DNA from: Ralstonia wenshanensis
Lineage (GTDB): Bacteria > Pseudomonadota > Gammaproteobacteria > Burkholderiales > Burkholderiaceae
Direction of reading: 5' to 3'
Length of the DNA: 64,000 nt
Assembly: GCF_021173085.1 (NCBI RefSeq)
Contig: NZ_CP076413.1
Span: 2,170,001 to 2,234,000, forward strand
Below the pieces are notes generated by a model. It was not told the DNA's origin. It did not search any database and was given only the letters and a program-made list of their open reading frames with translations. A program made the translations under genes and the position numbers. This document shows, piece by piece, positions 34,055 to 43,305 of this stretch (position 1 is its first letter; each line of letters begins with the position of its first letter).

Positions 34055-35278
34055 TCAGCGGGCGGAGGCGGCCTCTCCCGCCGCGACGGCCGAAGCCCAC
34101 GCCCACTGGAAGTTGTAGCCGCCAAGCCAGCCCGTCACGTCGACCACCTCGCCGATGAAGTACAGGCCCGGCGCAGATTGCGCCTCCATGGTGGCCGATG
34201 ACAGCGCGCGCGTATCGACCCCGCCGCGCGTCACTTCAGCCTTGCGATAGCCTTCACTGCCGGAAGGTGTCAGCTCCCAGCGGTTGAGTGCGGCGCCAAG
34301 TGTGCGCAGCACCTTGTCGGGCAGCTCGGCAATCGGCGCGTGCGGGTTGGCGCCATGCGCAGCACACCAGGCCTGCGCAACGCGCTCCGGCAAGCGCTGC
34401 GCCAGCACCGTCCCGAGTTGCTTGCGTGAGCCCGACTTCTCATCACACAGCCACTGTCCGGCGTCAGTGTCCGGCAGCAGATCGATGACAAGCGGCTGCC
34501 CCGAATTCCAGAAGCTGGAGATCTGCAGTACGGCAGGCCCCGACAGCCCGCGATGGGTCAGCAACAAGTCTTCGCGGAATGTCGTGGCGCCCCCCTTGCG
34601 ACCACCTTTGCCCGCAGGCTGCGCCACGGTCACGTCCACCTCCATCGACACGCCCGACAACGCCGAGAACGGCGCCCAATGCTCGGCATGGAAGGTGAGC
34701 GGCACCAGCGCCGGATGCGTCTCAACGATCTTCAGCCCGAACTGCCGCGCAATGCGATACCCAAAATCCGTCGCGCCGATCTTGGGGATGGAAAGACCGC
34801 CCGTGGCGATCACCACCTTATTGGCGACGATCTCACCCGCGCTGGTCGACAGACGATATGCCTCGCCGTCCTTGCCGATTTCAGCGATGGAGCAGCCGGT
34901 TCGCCAGATCACGTTGCCCCGCTCGCATTCGGTTTCGAGCATGCGGATGATGTCTTCCGCGCTGTCGTCGCAGAAGAGCTGGCCCTTGTGCTTCTCGTGA
35001 TATGGAATGCGATAGCTGGAAACGAGGTTGACGAAATCCTGCGCCGTATACCGCGCCAGCGCCGAACGGCTGAAGTGCGGATTGTTCGACAGGTAGTTGG
35101 CCGGTCCCGCGTTGACGTTGGTGAAGTTGCAGCGGCCGCCGCCAGAGATGCGAATCTTCTCCGCCAGCTTCGTTGCGTGATCGATCAGCACCACGCGGGC
35201 GCCGCGCTGCCCAGCCACAGCTGCGCACATCATCCCGGCCGCGCCCGCGCCGATCACCGCTACATCGCACCGCATCAT
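34055..35278 (-). CDS. HI0933/YhiN family FAD-dependent oxidoreductase
   Basis: A 407-residue flavoprotein. The N-terminal Rossmann dinucleotide site is CDVAVIGAGAAGMMCA, followed by the family signature KIRISGGGRCNFTN at about residue 42 and VIATGGLSIPKIGATDFGY. The C-terminal FAD-contacting stretch is GLYFIGEVVDVTGWLGGYNFQWAWASA. The enzymatic role of YhiN/HI0933 proteins is not established; some bind FAD and may act on RNA or quinones. No signal peptide. It is divergent from tsaD with a 95-bp gap and is followed by its own terminator. Confidence 0.9.
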   Translation of the reverse strand: MMRCDVAVIGAGAAGMMCAAVAGQRGARVVLIDHATKLAEKIRISGGGRCNFTNVNAGPANYLSNNPHFSRSALARYTAQDFVNLVSSYRIPYHEKHKGQLFCDDSAEDIIRMLETECERGNVIWRTGCSIAEIGKDGEAYRLSTSAGEIVANKVVIATGGLSIPKIGATDFGYRIARQFGLKIVETHPALVPLTFHAEHWAPFSALSGVSMEVDVTVAQPAGKGGRKGGATTFREDLLLTHRGLSGPAVLQISSFWNSGQPLVIDLLPDTDAGQWLCDEKSGSRKQLGTVLAQRLPERVAQAWCAAHGANPHAPIAELPDKVLRTLGAALNRWELTPSGSEGYRKAEVTRGGVDTRALSSATMEAQSAPGLYFIGEVVDVTGWLGGYNFQWAWASAVAAGEAASAR

Positions 35279-35373
35279 GATGGCTGCGCCGCCCTATTCT
35301 TGAAGAAACCGCGCATTTTAACTTGTGCTATCTTCGGCGGCCTTCCCATTGCAATTCCTCACTCCCGCTTGCC

Positions 35374-36417
35374 ATGCTGGTCCTCGGCATCGAATCCTCC
35401 TGTGACGAAACCGGCGTCGCCCTGTACGACACGGCGGCTGGCCTGCGTGCGCATGCGCTGTATTCGCAGATCGCCATGCACCGCGAATACGGCGGCGTGG
35501 TGCCCGAGCTGGCCTCGCGCGATCACATCCGCCGCGTGATTCCGCTGCTCGAAGAGGTGCTCGGCAAGGCCGGCGCCACGCGCGCGGACATCGACGCCAT
35601 CGCCTATACAAAAGGGCCAGGGCTTGCCGGCGCGCTGCTGGTGGGCGCTTCCGTGGCGAATGCGCTGGCGTTCGCGCTCGGCAAACCGCTGGTGGGCGTG
35701 CATCACCTGGAGGGGCATCTGCTTTCGCCGCTGCTGGAGGCGGATCGGCCCGACTTTCCGTTTCTGGCGTTGCTCGTCTCGGGCGGGCATACGCAGTTGA
35801 TGCGCGTCGATGCCGTCGGCCAGTACACGCTGCTCGGCGAAACACTCGACGACGCCGCCGGCGAAGCCTTCGACAAGACCGCCAAACTGCTCGGCCTCGG
35901 GTACCCGGGCGGCCCTGCCGTGTCGCGCCTGGCCGAATTCGGCAACCCGGGCGTATTCGACCTGCCTCGACCGATGCTCCATTCGGGCAACTTCGATTTC
36001 TCATTCGCAGGCCTCAAGACCGCGGTGCTCACGCAGGTGCGCAAGCTCAACCTGACCGACAGCGAGACCTGCTACCAGCCACGCGCCGACCTTGCTCGCG
36101 CATTTGTCGACGCCATTGTCGAAGTGCTCGTCAAGAAAACGCTGCGGGCGGCACGCGAGCATGGCCTCAAGCGCATCGTCGTGGCCGGTGGTGTGGGTGC
36201 CAACCGCCAGCTGCGCGATGGGCTGAACGCCGAGGGCAAAAAGCGCGGCCTGCGCGTCTATTACCCCGACCTGCAATTCTGCACAGACAACGGGGCCATG
36301 ATTGCCTTTGCGGGGGCGATGCGGCTGCAGGCCGACCCTACCCAGGTGCAGGAGGGCTACGGCTACGGCGTGACACCACGCTGGGACCTCGAAGACATCC
36401 GTATCCAGCAAGCATGA
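35374..36417 (+). CDS. tsaD: tRNA N6-threonylcarbamoyladenosine transferase
   Basis: A 347-residue TsaD (formerly Gcp) protein. It transfers the threonylcarbamoyl group to A37 of ANN-decoding tRNAs together with TsaB and TsaE. The ASKHA fold starts [15 protein letters not shown]; the metal-binding [10 protein letters not shown] (HxxxH) lies near residue 110, and [13 protein letters not shown] with [10 protein letters not shown] provide nucleotide and metal contacts. Length is typical. I chose the ATG at MLVLGIESS rather than the longer open frame. A bidirectional terminator follows directly after the stop. Confidence 0.96.
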   Translation: MLVLGIESSCDETGVALYDTAAGLRAHALYSQIAMHREYGGVVPELASRDHIRRVIPLLEEVLGKAGATRADIDAIAYTKGPGLAGALLVGASVANALAFALGKPLVGVHHLEGHLLSPLLEADRPDFPFLALLVSGGHTQLMRVDAVGQYTLLGETLDDAAGEAFDKTAKLLGLGYPGGPAVSRLAEFGNPGVFDLPRPMLHSGNFDFSFAGLKTAVLTQVRKLNLTDSETCYQPRADLARAFVDAIVEVLVKKTLRAAREHGLKRIVVAGGVGANRQLRDGLNAEGKKRGLRVYYPDLQFCTDNGAMIAFAGAMRLQADPTQVQEGYGYGVTPRWDLEDIRIQQA

Positions 36418-36448
36418 AAAAAGCCGCTCGGTTGAGCGGCTTTTTCTT
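36417..36448. terminator. Bidirectional terminator between tsaD and folE2
   Basis: GCCGCTC and GAGCGGC pair around GGTT, with six A before the stem and TTTTTCTTT after it, serving both convergent genes. Confidence 0.88.
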
Positions 36449-36463
36449 TGGGCACAGCGTCGA

Positions 36464-37270
36464 TTACTTGTCGGTGCGCTTGTCGCGCTCGATCAGCGCA
36501 TAGGCGCTGTGGTTGTGGATCGACTCGAAGTTCTCGGCTTCCAGCGTGTAGGCGACGATGCGGTCGTCCTGGTTCAGGCGCATGGCGATATCGCGCACCA
36601 GGTCTTCCACGAACTTCGGGTTTTCGTACGCACGCTCGGTCACGAACTTTTCGTCCGGACGCTTGAGCAGGCCCCACAGTTCGCACGACGCTTCTTCTTC
36701 GGCCATGCGGATCAGCGATTCGACCGGCGTATCGGCCGCCAGCTCGGCATCGATCGTGATGTGCGAGCGCTGGTTGTGCGCGCCGTACTGCGAGATCTTC
36801 TTCGAGCAGGGGCACAGGCTCGTCACCGGCACCAGCGCCTTGACGCGGACCTTCGTGTGGCCGTCGCGCACTTCACCGATCATCGTCACTTCATAGTCCA
36901 TCAGCGACTGCACGCCCGACACCGGCGCGGTCTTGCTGACGAAGTACGGGAAGTGGACTTCGATGCGGCCGGCGTCGGCTTCGAGCTTCTCCAGCATCTT
37001 TTCCAGCAGCAACTGGAACTGCGCCAGATTCAGCGGCTCGCGCTCTTCTTCAAGGAGCGCAACGAAGCGCGACATGTGCGTGCCCTTCTGGTCAGCGGGC
37101 AGATGCACATCGAGGTTGTACGTGCCGACGGTGTTCTGCACGCCCGAGGGGGTCTGCAGCGACATCGGATAACGCACGCCGCGCACGCCAACGCGCTGAA
37201 TGGGGATCTGGCGGGTATCGTGACTGGACTGCACGTCCGGCATCGCGAAAGCCGGGTTCATATCGTTCAT
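36464..37270 (-). CDS. folE2: GTP cyclohydrolase I type 2 (FolE2)
   Basis: A 268-residue GCYH-IB enzyme that converts GTP to dihydroneopterin triphosphate, first step of folate and queuosine precursor synthesis. It shows [12 protein letters not shown] at the start, [20 protein letters not shown] with the metal-binding Cys near residue 155, and EIHFPYF-like [16 protein letters not shown]. Type 2 enzymes can use metals other than zinc and are often expressed under zinc limitation; I see no clear Zur box in the 250-bp upstream region. The gene is 250 bp downstream of dxs on the same strand. Confidence 0.94.
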   Translation of the reverse strand: MNDMNPAFAMPDVQSSHDTRQIPIQRVGVRGVRYPMSLQTPSGVQNTVGTYNLDVHLPADQKGTHMSRFVALLEEEREPLNLAQFQLLLEKMLEKLEADAGRIEVHFPYFVSKTAPVSGVQSLMDYEVTMIGEVRDGHTKVRVKALVPVTSLCPCSKKISQYGAHNQRSHITIDAELAADTPVESLIRMAEEEASCELWGLLKRPDEKFVTERAYENPKFVEDLVRDIAMRLNQDDRIVAYTLEAENFESIHNHSAYALIERDKRTDK

Positions 37271-37463
37271 GATCGGTTTCCTTTACGGTCGCCCGGCCAT
37301 CGCAGTCGGCCGGCACGCAACGAGTGTGAAACCGCGGAACTTGGCTGACGGTGACCACCCCTCAAGTGATCCAATCTGCCCATCCCGCGACTGCGCACAC
37401 AATTCAGAAATAAGACTGGCGGAGTGTAAAAGAAATTTCCTACCTCTGCAGTCAACTACTCAT

Positions 37464-37484
37464 ACCCGTGGATGCAATACGGGT
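37464..37484. promoter_or_regulatory. Inverted repeat between dxs and folE2
   Basis: ACCCGT and ACGGGT are separated by 9 bp, about 200 bp upstream of folE2 and 37 bp past the dxs stop. No T-run follows, so it may be a weak dxs 3' structure or an operator for folE2. Confidence 0.35.
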
Positions 37485-37520
37485 GATTGATTCTGCCTAT
37501 GACGCAACACCAAAGGTGCC

Positions 37521-39431
37521 TCAAGCGACGCGCGGGGCTGCCGCGCGCGGCTGTACGGCAAAGCGCTCGCGGATGGACGCGAGGATGCCGTTGGCATCGA
37601 GCCCGCATTGCGTCAGGAGCGCCGCGTGATCACCGTGATCGACAAAGCGGTCAGGCAAGCCGAGCTGCAGTACCGGCGTTGCGACACCGGCGGCAGCCAG
37701 GGCTTCCAGGCACGCGCTGCCGGCACCGCCCATCACACAGCCCTCCTCCACCGTGACCACAAAATCGTGTGTGCGGGCCATTTCCAGGACGCATGCCACG
37801 TCGAGCGGCTTGACGAAGCGCATGTTGACGACGGTGGCGTCCAAACGCTCGGCCGCCGCCGTAGCCGGCGCAACCATCGAACCAAACGCCAGAATCGCCA
37901 CGCGCTGGCCAGCCGGCGCCGTGGAAGCGCGGCGCACTTCTGCCGTGCCTACCGGCAGCGGCTCCAGCGTCGGCTGCACCGCCACGCCCGTGCCGGCACC
38001 ACGCGGATAGCGCACTGCTGCCGGGCAGTCCTGCGCAAACGCGGTACTCAAGAGCTGGCGGCATTCGTTCTCGTCGGCCGGCGTCATCACCATCATGTTG
38101 GGGATGCAGCGCAGGTAGGCAATGTCGTAGGCACCTGCATGCGTGGCGCCGTCTGCACCGACCAGACCGGCGCGGTCCAGCGCAAATACCACCGGCAGAT
38201 TCTGCAGCGCCACGTCGTGGATCAACTGATCGTAGCCACGCTGCAGGAACGTCGAATAGATAGCGACAACAGGCTTCAACCCCTCGCACGCCAGGCCGCC
38301 AGCAAAGGTGACGGCGTGCTGCTCGGCGATGCCGACGTCGTAATAGCGGTCAGGAAAGCGCTGCTCGAACTCCACCATCCCAGAGCCTTCGCGCATGGCT
38401 GGCGTAATGCCCACCAGCCGCTTGTCGGCCGCCGCCATGTCGCACAGCCATTGGCCGAACACTTGCGTGTACGTGACCTTGGCCGGGCGCCCGGAAGGTT
38501 TGATGCCCTCTTGCGGGTTGAACTTGCCCGGGCCGTGATAGAGGATCGGGTCAGCTTCAGCCAGCTTGTAGCCCTGACCCTTCTTGGTGACGACGTGGAG
38601 GAACTGCGGACCACCGCCTTCGCGAGCGCGCTGGCGGATGTTCTGCAGAGTCGGCACGAGCGATTCGAGATCATGTCCGTCGATCGGCCCGATGTAGTTG
38701 AAGCCGAACTCCTCGAACATCGTGGCCGGCACGAACATGCCTTTGGTGTGTTCCTCGAAGCGCTTGGCGAACTCGAGCACCGGCGGCGCCACCGACAGCA
38801 GCTTCTCGACGCCTTTCTTGGTGGCCGCGTAGAACTGCCCGCTCATGAGGCGTGCCAGATAGCGGTTCAGCGCCCCGACCGGCGGCGAGATCGACATGTC
38901 GTTGTCATTCAGCACGACCACGAGCGGCAGGTCTTTATAGACGCCGGCGTTGTTCATGGCCTCGAAGGCCATGCCGGCGCTCATCGCGCCGTCGCCAATC
39001 ACGGCAATGGCGACGCGGTCTTCACCCTTGGTCTTGGCGCCCAGGGCCATGCCCAGCGCAGCCGAAATCGACGTGGACGAGTGCGCGGTGCCGAACGTGT
39101 CGTACGGGCTCTCGCTGCGGCGCGGGAAGCCGGAGATACCGTCCAACTGGCGCAGCGAGCCCATCTGGTCGCGGCGGCCCGTCAGGATCTTGTGCGGATA
39201 GCTCTGGTGACCGACGTCCCACACGATGCGGTCTTCCGGCGTGTTGAAGACGTAATGCAGCGCGATTGTCAGTTCGACCGTACCCAGGTTCGACGACAGG
39301 TGCCCGCCCGTTTGAGAGACGGAATCCAGCACGAAGGCGCGCAACTCGTTGGCCAGCGGCCCAAGTTGGCGGCGGTCCAGGCGGCGCAGGTCGGCCGGAT
39401 CGTCGATGGTGTTCAGAAGTTCGTACGTCAT
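37521..39431 (-). CDS. dxs: 1-deoxy-D-xylulose-5-phosphate synthase
   Basis: A 636-residue thiamine-diphosphate enzyme condensing pyruvate and glyceraldehyde 3-phosphate, the entry to the MEP isoprenoid pathway. The TPP/Mg site [18 protein letters not shown] is near residue 148, with [11 protein letters not shown] following; the transketolase pyrimidine domain has [15 protein letters not shown] and [18 protein letters not shown]. It is the last of three consecutive minus-strand genes with ispA and xseB, so precursor supply and farnesyl diphosphate synthesis are probably co-expressed. Confidence 0.97.
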   Translation of the reverse strand: MTYELLNTIDDPADLRRLDRRQLGPLANELRAFVLDSVSQTGGHLSSNLGTVELTIALHYVFNTPEDRIVWDVGHQSYPHKILTGRRDQMGSLRQLDGISGFPRRSESPYDTFGTAHSSTSISAALGMALGAKTKGEDRVAIAVIGDGAMSAGMAFEAMNNAGVYKDLPLVVVLNDNDMSISPPVGALNRYLARLMSGQFYAATKKGVEKLLSVAPPVLEFAKRFEEHTKGMFVPATMFEEFGFNYIGPIDGHDLESLVPTLQNIRQRAREGGGPQFLHVVTKKGQGYKLAEADPILYHGPGKFNPQEGIKPSGRPAKVTYTQVFGQWLCDMAAADKRLVGITPAMREGSGMVEFEQRFPDRYYDVGIAEQHAVTFAGGLACEGLKPVVAIYSTFLQRGYDQLIHDVALQNLPVVFALDRAGLVGADGATHAGAYDIAYLRCIPNMMVMTPADENECRQLLSTAFAQDCPAAVRYPRGAGTGVAVQPTLEPLPVGTAEVRRASTAPAGQRVAILAFGSMVAPATAAAERLDATVVNMRFVKPLDVACVLEMARTHDFVVTVEEGCVMGGAGSACLEALAAAGVATPVLQLGLPDRFVDHGDHAALLTQCGLDANGILASIRERFAVQPRAAAPRVA

Positions 39432-39487
39432 GTGGGACCGCCGTTCAGGCGTTTGGGCAAAGACTTCTACCGTCTATGCAATGTTGT

Positions 39488-40399
39488 TCAGTGGCCACGC
39501 CGCACGATCAGGTCAGCCATTTCGACCAATCGATCGGTACGTGCCTTGTCCGCTTCACAGCCGATCTCGCGGGCAAGTTGGGCAACCGCCGCACCCGCTG
39601 TGGCGTGCAGCTCGTCGGCCAGTGCCCTGGCCTTGTCCAGCCCGAGGATGGACACGTAAGTCGGCTTGTCGTTGGCCTCGTCCTTGCCAGCGGTTTTGCC
39701 CAGCGTGGCGGTATCGGCGGTCACATCGAGGATGTCATCGACCACCTGGAACGCGAGACCGACCGCGCCGGCATAAGCATCAACCTGCTCCAAGGCTGCG
39801 GCATTCACGCCAGCACAGAGCGCGCCCATCCGCAGACTCGCCCGCAGCAACGCACCGGTCTTCATGCGATGCATCGCCTCCAATTCGTCCTGCGATAGCG
39901 CAATGCCGACGCTTTGCAGATCGATCGCCTGACCGCCCGCCATGCCGAGCGAACCGGAAGCGCGCGCCAATTCAGCCACCAACACTGCACGCGTCGCCTG
40001 GCTTACCGCGCCCAGCTCAGCCAACACGATGAACGCCTGCGTCTGCAAGGCATCGCCTACCAGCAGTGCAGTCGCTTCATCATAGGCGCGATGCACGGTC
40101 GGGCGGCCCCGGCGCAGGTCGTCGTCGTCCATGCACGGCATGTCGTCGTGAACGAGCGAGTAGGCGTGGATCATCTCCACCGCGCAGCTCACGCCGTCGA
40201 GCGCCTCGGAGGAGGCCTCCCCCAGCGCGCCCGCCGCATGCGCCAGCAAGGGCCGCACGCGTTTTCCGGCCCCCAGGGTGGCATAGCGCATCGCCGCGTG
40301 CAGACGTTGCGGCGAGACGGTTTCGGCCGGCAGCGCGCGCTCAAGTGCGCTTTCCGTCCGCGCCACCACAGATGCCATCCATTGGGCGAAATCGCTCAT
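39488..40399 (-). CDS. ispA: Farnesyl diphosphate synthase (polyprenyl synthetase)
   Basis: A 303-residue trans-prenyltransferase. The first Asp-rich motif is DDMPCMDDDDLRRG near residue 98 with two extra residues inside, the pattern of bacterial farnesyl diphosphate synthases; the second is FQVVDDILDVT near residue 238. GAGKRVRPLL binds the allylic or IPP substrate. It starts inside the stop of xseB (ATGA overlap, 4 bp), and dxs lies 56 bp downstream. Confidence 0.95.
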   Translation of the reverse strand: MSDFAQWMASVVARTESALERALPAETVSPQRLHAAMRYATLGAGKRVRPLLAHAAGALGEASSEALDGVSCAVEMIHAYSLVHDDMPCMDDDDLRRGRPTVHRAYDEATALLVGDALQTQAFIVLAELGAVSQATRAVLVAELARASGSLGMAGGQAIDLQSVGIALSQDELEAMHRMKTGALLRASLRMGALCAGVNAAALEQVDAYAGAVGLAFQVVDDILDVTADTATLGKTAGKDEANDKPTYVSILGLDKARALADELHATAGAAVAQLAREIGCEADKARTDRLVEMADLIVRRGH

Positions 40400-40683
40400 G
40401 CGTCGCCCTGCTCGTTCGCGTTGCTATCGTCGGCTAAGGGCCTCAGGGCTTCGCCATCAAGCACGCGCACCTGCTGCTCGACGCGTTCCAGCACCTGCTG
40501 ACAGTATTTGACCAGCTCGGCTCCGCGTCGATACGCCGCAAGCGAAGCCTCCAGCGGCAATTCACCGGATTCCATGCTGGCGACGAGGGTTTCGAGTTCA
40601 GCCATGGCCGCTTCATAGGAAGCCGGCGTAGCGGAGGGCGTGGCGGACGCGCTGCTGGAGGCGTCGTTTGAGGCACGGGGCAT
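40396..40683 (-). CDS. xseB: Exodeoxyribonuclease VII small subunit
   Basis: A 95-residue protein. SYEAAMAELETLVASMESGELPLEASLAAYRRGAELVKYCQQVL is the complete family signature (split here by residues about 25-70), a helical hairpin that binds the large subunit XseA, which is not in the window. The first 20 residues are Ala/Ser-rich and disordered. It heads the xseB-ispA-dxs operon, the same order seen in many proteobacteria. Confidence 0.94.
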   Translation of the reverse strand: MPRASNDASSSASATPSATPASYEAAMAELETLVASMESGELPLEASLAAYRRGAELVKYCQQVLERVEQQVRVLDGEALRPLADDSNANEQGDA

Positions 40684-41097
40684 GCCGATTGCGAATCAGA
40701 AAAGGACAATCCGGCATTTTACGGCAATTCCGCGTGCGTTCCGCGCACATCCCGCAAGGGGCGGGATAGCGGTTTGCGGTGACAAGGCGGGGCATCGTCA
40801 GCCCGGCGATCGCGCGACTGGAAGCGGAAAGGGTTCGAAAATCAGGGACTTATCAATTTCCCTGGGGTACAATCCCCCCCTTTCCTCCAAAGGCCGGGCC
40901 GGTGTACGCCGCTCCGCACGATGGTTTGGGTCTGTTGGCCCATTGAACGTATGGTCGTTGGCCCAAGCGGGGGCCAGCAAGCGCTCGTTTCCTACCTCAA
41001 CAGACCCTAGGCCACCTGCCGATGGCGTCCTTTCCCAAATCGATCTTGTCGATGGTTGGGTTGTTCACTGCTTTCACCGTTATTGGGAGTGGGGATA
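40684..41097. other. Gene-free divergent region between xseB and the Rieske gene
   Basis: No gene is visible. On the plus strand TACAAT at 40868-40873 is a good -10 box with a weak -35, which would give a leader of about 220 nt for the Rieske gene. A direct repeat lies within that leader. On the minus strand TAAAAT near the xseB start may serve the isoprenoid operon. Confidence 0.45.
40934..40965. repeat. Direct repeat of GTTGGCCCA
   Basis: Two exact 9-bp copies at 40934-40942 and 40957-40965, 23 bp apart (about two helical turns), 130 bp ahead of the Rieske gene. GGGCCAGCAA just after them is a partial inverted copy. Confidence 0.45.
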
Positions 41098-42195
41098 ATG
41101 TCCAATCTCAGCGCCGCACTGAATCTGGTGCCGTCTGAAACCCAGTTGCCCGTCTCTGCTTACTTCGACGAGGCGCTGTATCAAACTGAAATCGAACGTC
41201 TGTTCAAACATGGCCCCGGTTACGTCGGCCATGAGCTGATGGTCCCGGAAGTTGGCGACTATCACACGCTTGCCGCCGAGGCCGAAGGCCGCGTGCTGGT
41301 GCGCAACCCGAACGGCGTCGAACTGCTCTCCAATGTGTGCCGGCATCGGCAGGCAATCATGCTCAATGGGCGCGGCAATGCCCAGAACATCGTCTGCCCG
41401 CTGCATCGCTGGACATACGACCTGCAGGGCGACTTGCTAGGCGCACCGCACTTCGAGAAGCAACCGTGCGTGCATCTGTCACGCTCGCCGCTGCAGAACT
41501 GGAACGGCCTGCTGTTCGAGGGCAAGCGCGACGTGCGCGAAGACCTCGCCCGCCTGGGCGTGGCGCGCGATCTCGATTTCTCCGGCTACATGCTGGATCA
41601 CGTCGAAGTGCACGACTGCAACTACAACTGGAAGACCTTCATCGAGGTGTACCTCGAGGACTACCACGTCGTGCCCTTCCACCCAGGCCTCGGGCAGTTC
41701 GTCTCGTGTGACGACCTGGAATGGGAGTTTGGCGAGTGGCACAGCGTGCAAACGGTCGGCATCCACGCGAATTTGCGCAAACCCGGCACACCGGCTTACC
41801 AGAAGTGGCATGACGCCGTGCTGCGCTTCAACAACGGCGAGATGCCGAAGTACGGCGCGGTGTGGCTCACCTACTACCCGAACGTGATGGTCGAGTGGTA
41901 TCCGAACGTGCTGGTCGTGTCGACGCTGCATCCGATGGGCCCGACCAAGACTCGCAACGTGGTTGAGTTCTATTACCCGGAAGAGATCGTCCTGTTCGAG
42001 CGCGAGTTCGTCGAAGCCGAGCGCGCCGCCTACATGGAAACGTGCATCGAGGACGATGAAATCGCCGAGCGCATGGACGCCGGACGCTTGGCACTGCTCA
42101 AGCGCGGTACGAGCGAAGTCGGCCCGTACCAATCGCCCATGGAAGACGGCATGCAGCACTTCCACGAGTGGTATCGACGCACAATGAACTACTGA
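41098..42195 (+). CDS. Rieske non-heme iron oxygenase, alpha subunit
   Basis: A 365-residue aromatic-ring-hydroxylating-type oxygenase. The Rieske [2Fe-2S] site is CRHRQ near residue 80 and CPLHRWTYD near residue 100. The catalytic domain has the mononuclear iron ligands in EVYLEDYHVVPFHPGLG (two His, about residues 197-202) and the bridging Asp pattern. No ferredoxin or reductase gene is adjacent, so electrons come from elsewhere. Substrate is unknown; the family includes oxygenases of aromatics, carnitine-type amines and sterols. Start chosen at MSNLSAALN with GGGAG just upstream. A strong terminator follows. Confidence 0.9.
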   Translation: MSNLSAALNLVPSETQLPVSAYFDEALYQTEIERLFKHGPGYVGHELMVPEVGDYHTLAAEAEGRVLVRNPNGVELLSNVCRHRQAIMLNGRGNAQNIVCPLHRWTYDLQGDLLGAPHFEKQPCVHLSRSPLQNWNGLLFEGKRDVREDLARLGVARDLDFSGYMLDHVEVHDCNYNWKTFIEVYLEDYHVVPFHPGLGQFVSCDDLEWEFGEWHSVQTVGIHANLRKPGTPAYQKWHDAVLRFNNGEMPKYGAVWLTYYPNVMVEWYPNVLVVSTLHPMGPTKTRNVVEFYYPEEIVLFEREFVEAERAAYMETCIEDDEIAERMDAGRLALLKRGTSEVGPYQSPMEDGMQHFHEWYRRTMNY

Positions 42196-42242
42196 GCGAC
42201 GACCGAAGGTAGGCATCCGCCGCCTTCCGCGTCACAATAGGA

Positions 42243-42277
42243 ACGGTGCAGCCCTCACAGGCCGCACCGTTTTTTTT
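42243..42277 (+). terminator. Intrinsic terminator of the Rieske gene
   Basis: ACGGTGC and GCACCGT form a 7-bp stem with a 14-nt loop, followed by eight T. Confidence 0.85.
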
Positions 42278-42294
42278 CGCCCTCGCCCCTCGCC

Positions 42295-43284
42295 ATGCCT
42301 GCCGACACTGCTACCGCTGCCCAGACTGCCGCCCAGACGGCCGACAGCTCCTCTCGCCAATCGCTGTGGATGATCCTCGCCGCGTTTGCCTTTTCGGCGA
42401 TGGGCGTGTGCGTGAAGCTGGCCTCGGCGCATTACAGCACCGGCGAGATCGTGTTCTACCGCAGCGTGATCGGCATGACATTGATGGGCGCCATCCTGGC
42501 CAAGACCGGCGCGGGCATCCGCACGCCCTACCTCATGGCGCACATCAAGCGCAGCGTGTTCGGGGTGACATCGCTGCTGCTGTGGTTCACGTCGATCAGC
42601 CTGTTGCCGCTGGCGACGGCCATGACGTTGAACTACATGTCGCCGGTGTGGATTGCGTTGATCATCGGCGCCGGAGCTGCAATGGCCGGCAGAGCCGCGG
42701 GCGCCGACAAGAAAATGGTGGCCGCGATCTTGATGTCGTTTGTTGGTGTGCTGTGCCTGCTGCAACCCAGCGTGGGCGGCGGGCCATCCCAGCTTGCCGG
42801 CGGCATGGTTGGGCTGGTGTCGGGCGTGTTCACGGCCCTCGCCTATGTGGAGGTCCGCCAACTGGGTGACCTGGGCGAGAACGAGGCACGCATCGTGTTT
42901 TACTTTTCCCTGGTGAGCGCAATTGCCGGCGGCGTCTGGATGCTGATCGGCGGCGCGCAGCCGCATACGTTGCACAGCGCGGCGCTGCTGCTGGCGGTGG
43001 GGCTTCTGGCCACGCTGGGCCAGACTGCCATGACGCGGGCCTACAAGCGCGGCAACACGCTGCTGACTGCTAACCTGCAATACACCGGCATCGTCTTTGC
43101 GAGCGGGTGGGGCATGTTGCTGTGGAATGACCACCTGAACGCGCTGTCGTGGGCGGGCATGGCGCTCATCATCGGCAGCGGCATCGTGACCACCGTCATG
43201 CGCGCCCGTCAGTCGGGCGCCGAACATCCGACGCCGCAGACAGCCGTGTCCGGCCCGGAAGCCGAGATTCACCCGGAAGTTTGA
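42295..43284 (+). CDS. DMT superfamily (EamA) transporter
   Basis: A 329-residue inner membrane protein with about ten hydrophobic segments arranged as two EamA repeats (first: SLWMILAAFAFSAMGVCVKLAS; second: ALLLAVGLLATLGQTAMTRAYK). The N- and C-terminal tails are hydrophilic. Members export amino acids, metabolites or drugs; the substrate is not readable. The start lies just after the Rieske terminator, so it has a separate promoter or starts within the gap. It is followed 21 bp later by a sulfurtransferase gene and may be co-transcribed with it. Confidence 0.88.
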   Translation: MPADTATAAQTAAQTADSSSRQSLWMILAAFAFSAMGVCVKLASAHYSTGEIVFYRSVIGMTLMGAILAKTGAGIRTPYLMAHIKRSVFGVTSLLLWFTSISLLPLATAMTLNYMSPVWIALIIGAGAAMAGRAAGADKKMVAAILMSFVGVLCLLQPSVGGGPSQLAGGMVGLVSGVFTALAYVEVRQLGDLGENEARIVFYFSLVSAIAGGVWMLIGGAQPHTLHSAALLLAVGLLATLGQTAMTRAYKRGNTLLTANLQYTGIVFASGWGMLLWNDHLNALSWAGMALIIGSGIVTTVMRARQSGAEHPTPQTAVSGPEAEIHPEV

Positions 43285-43305
43285 TCGACCCAGGAGATTG
43301 CCGCC

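Noticed and set aside
37271-37520. Zur box or riboswitch upstream of folE2
   Set aside because: I looked because folE2 is often zinc-regulated, but found no sequence like the Zur consensus and no conserved riboswitch core; only a short inverted repeat is present.
36464-40683. One long operon from xseB to folE2
   Set aside because: The 250-bp gap between dxs and folE2 is much wider than the other gaps, so folE2 probably has its own promoter.
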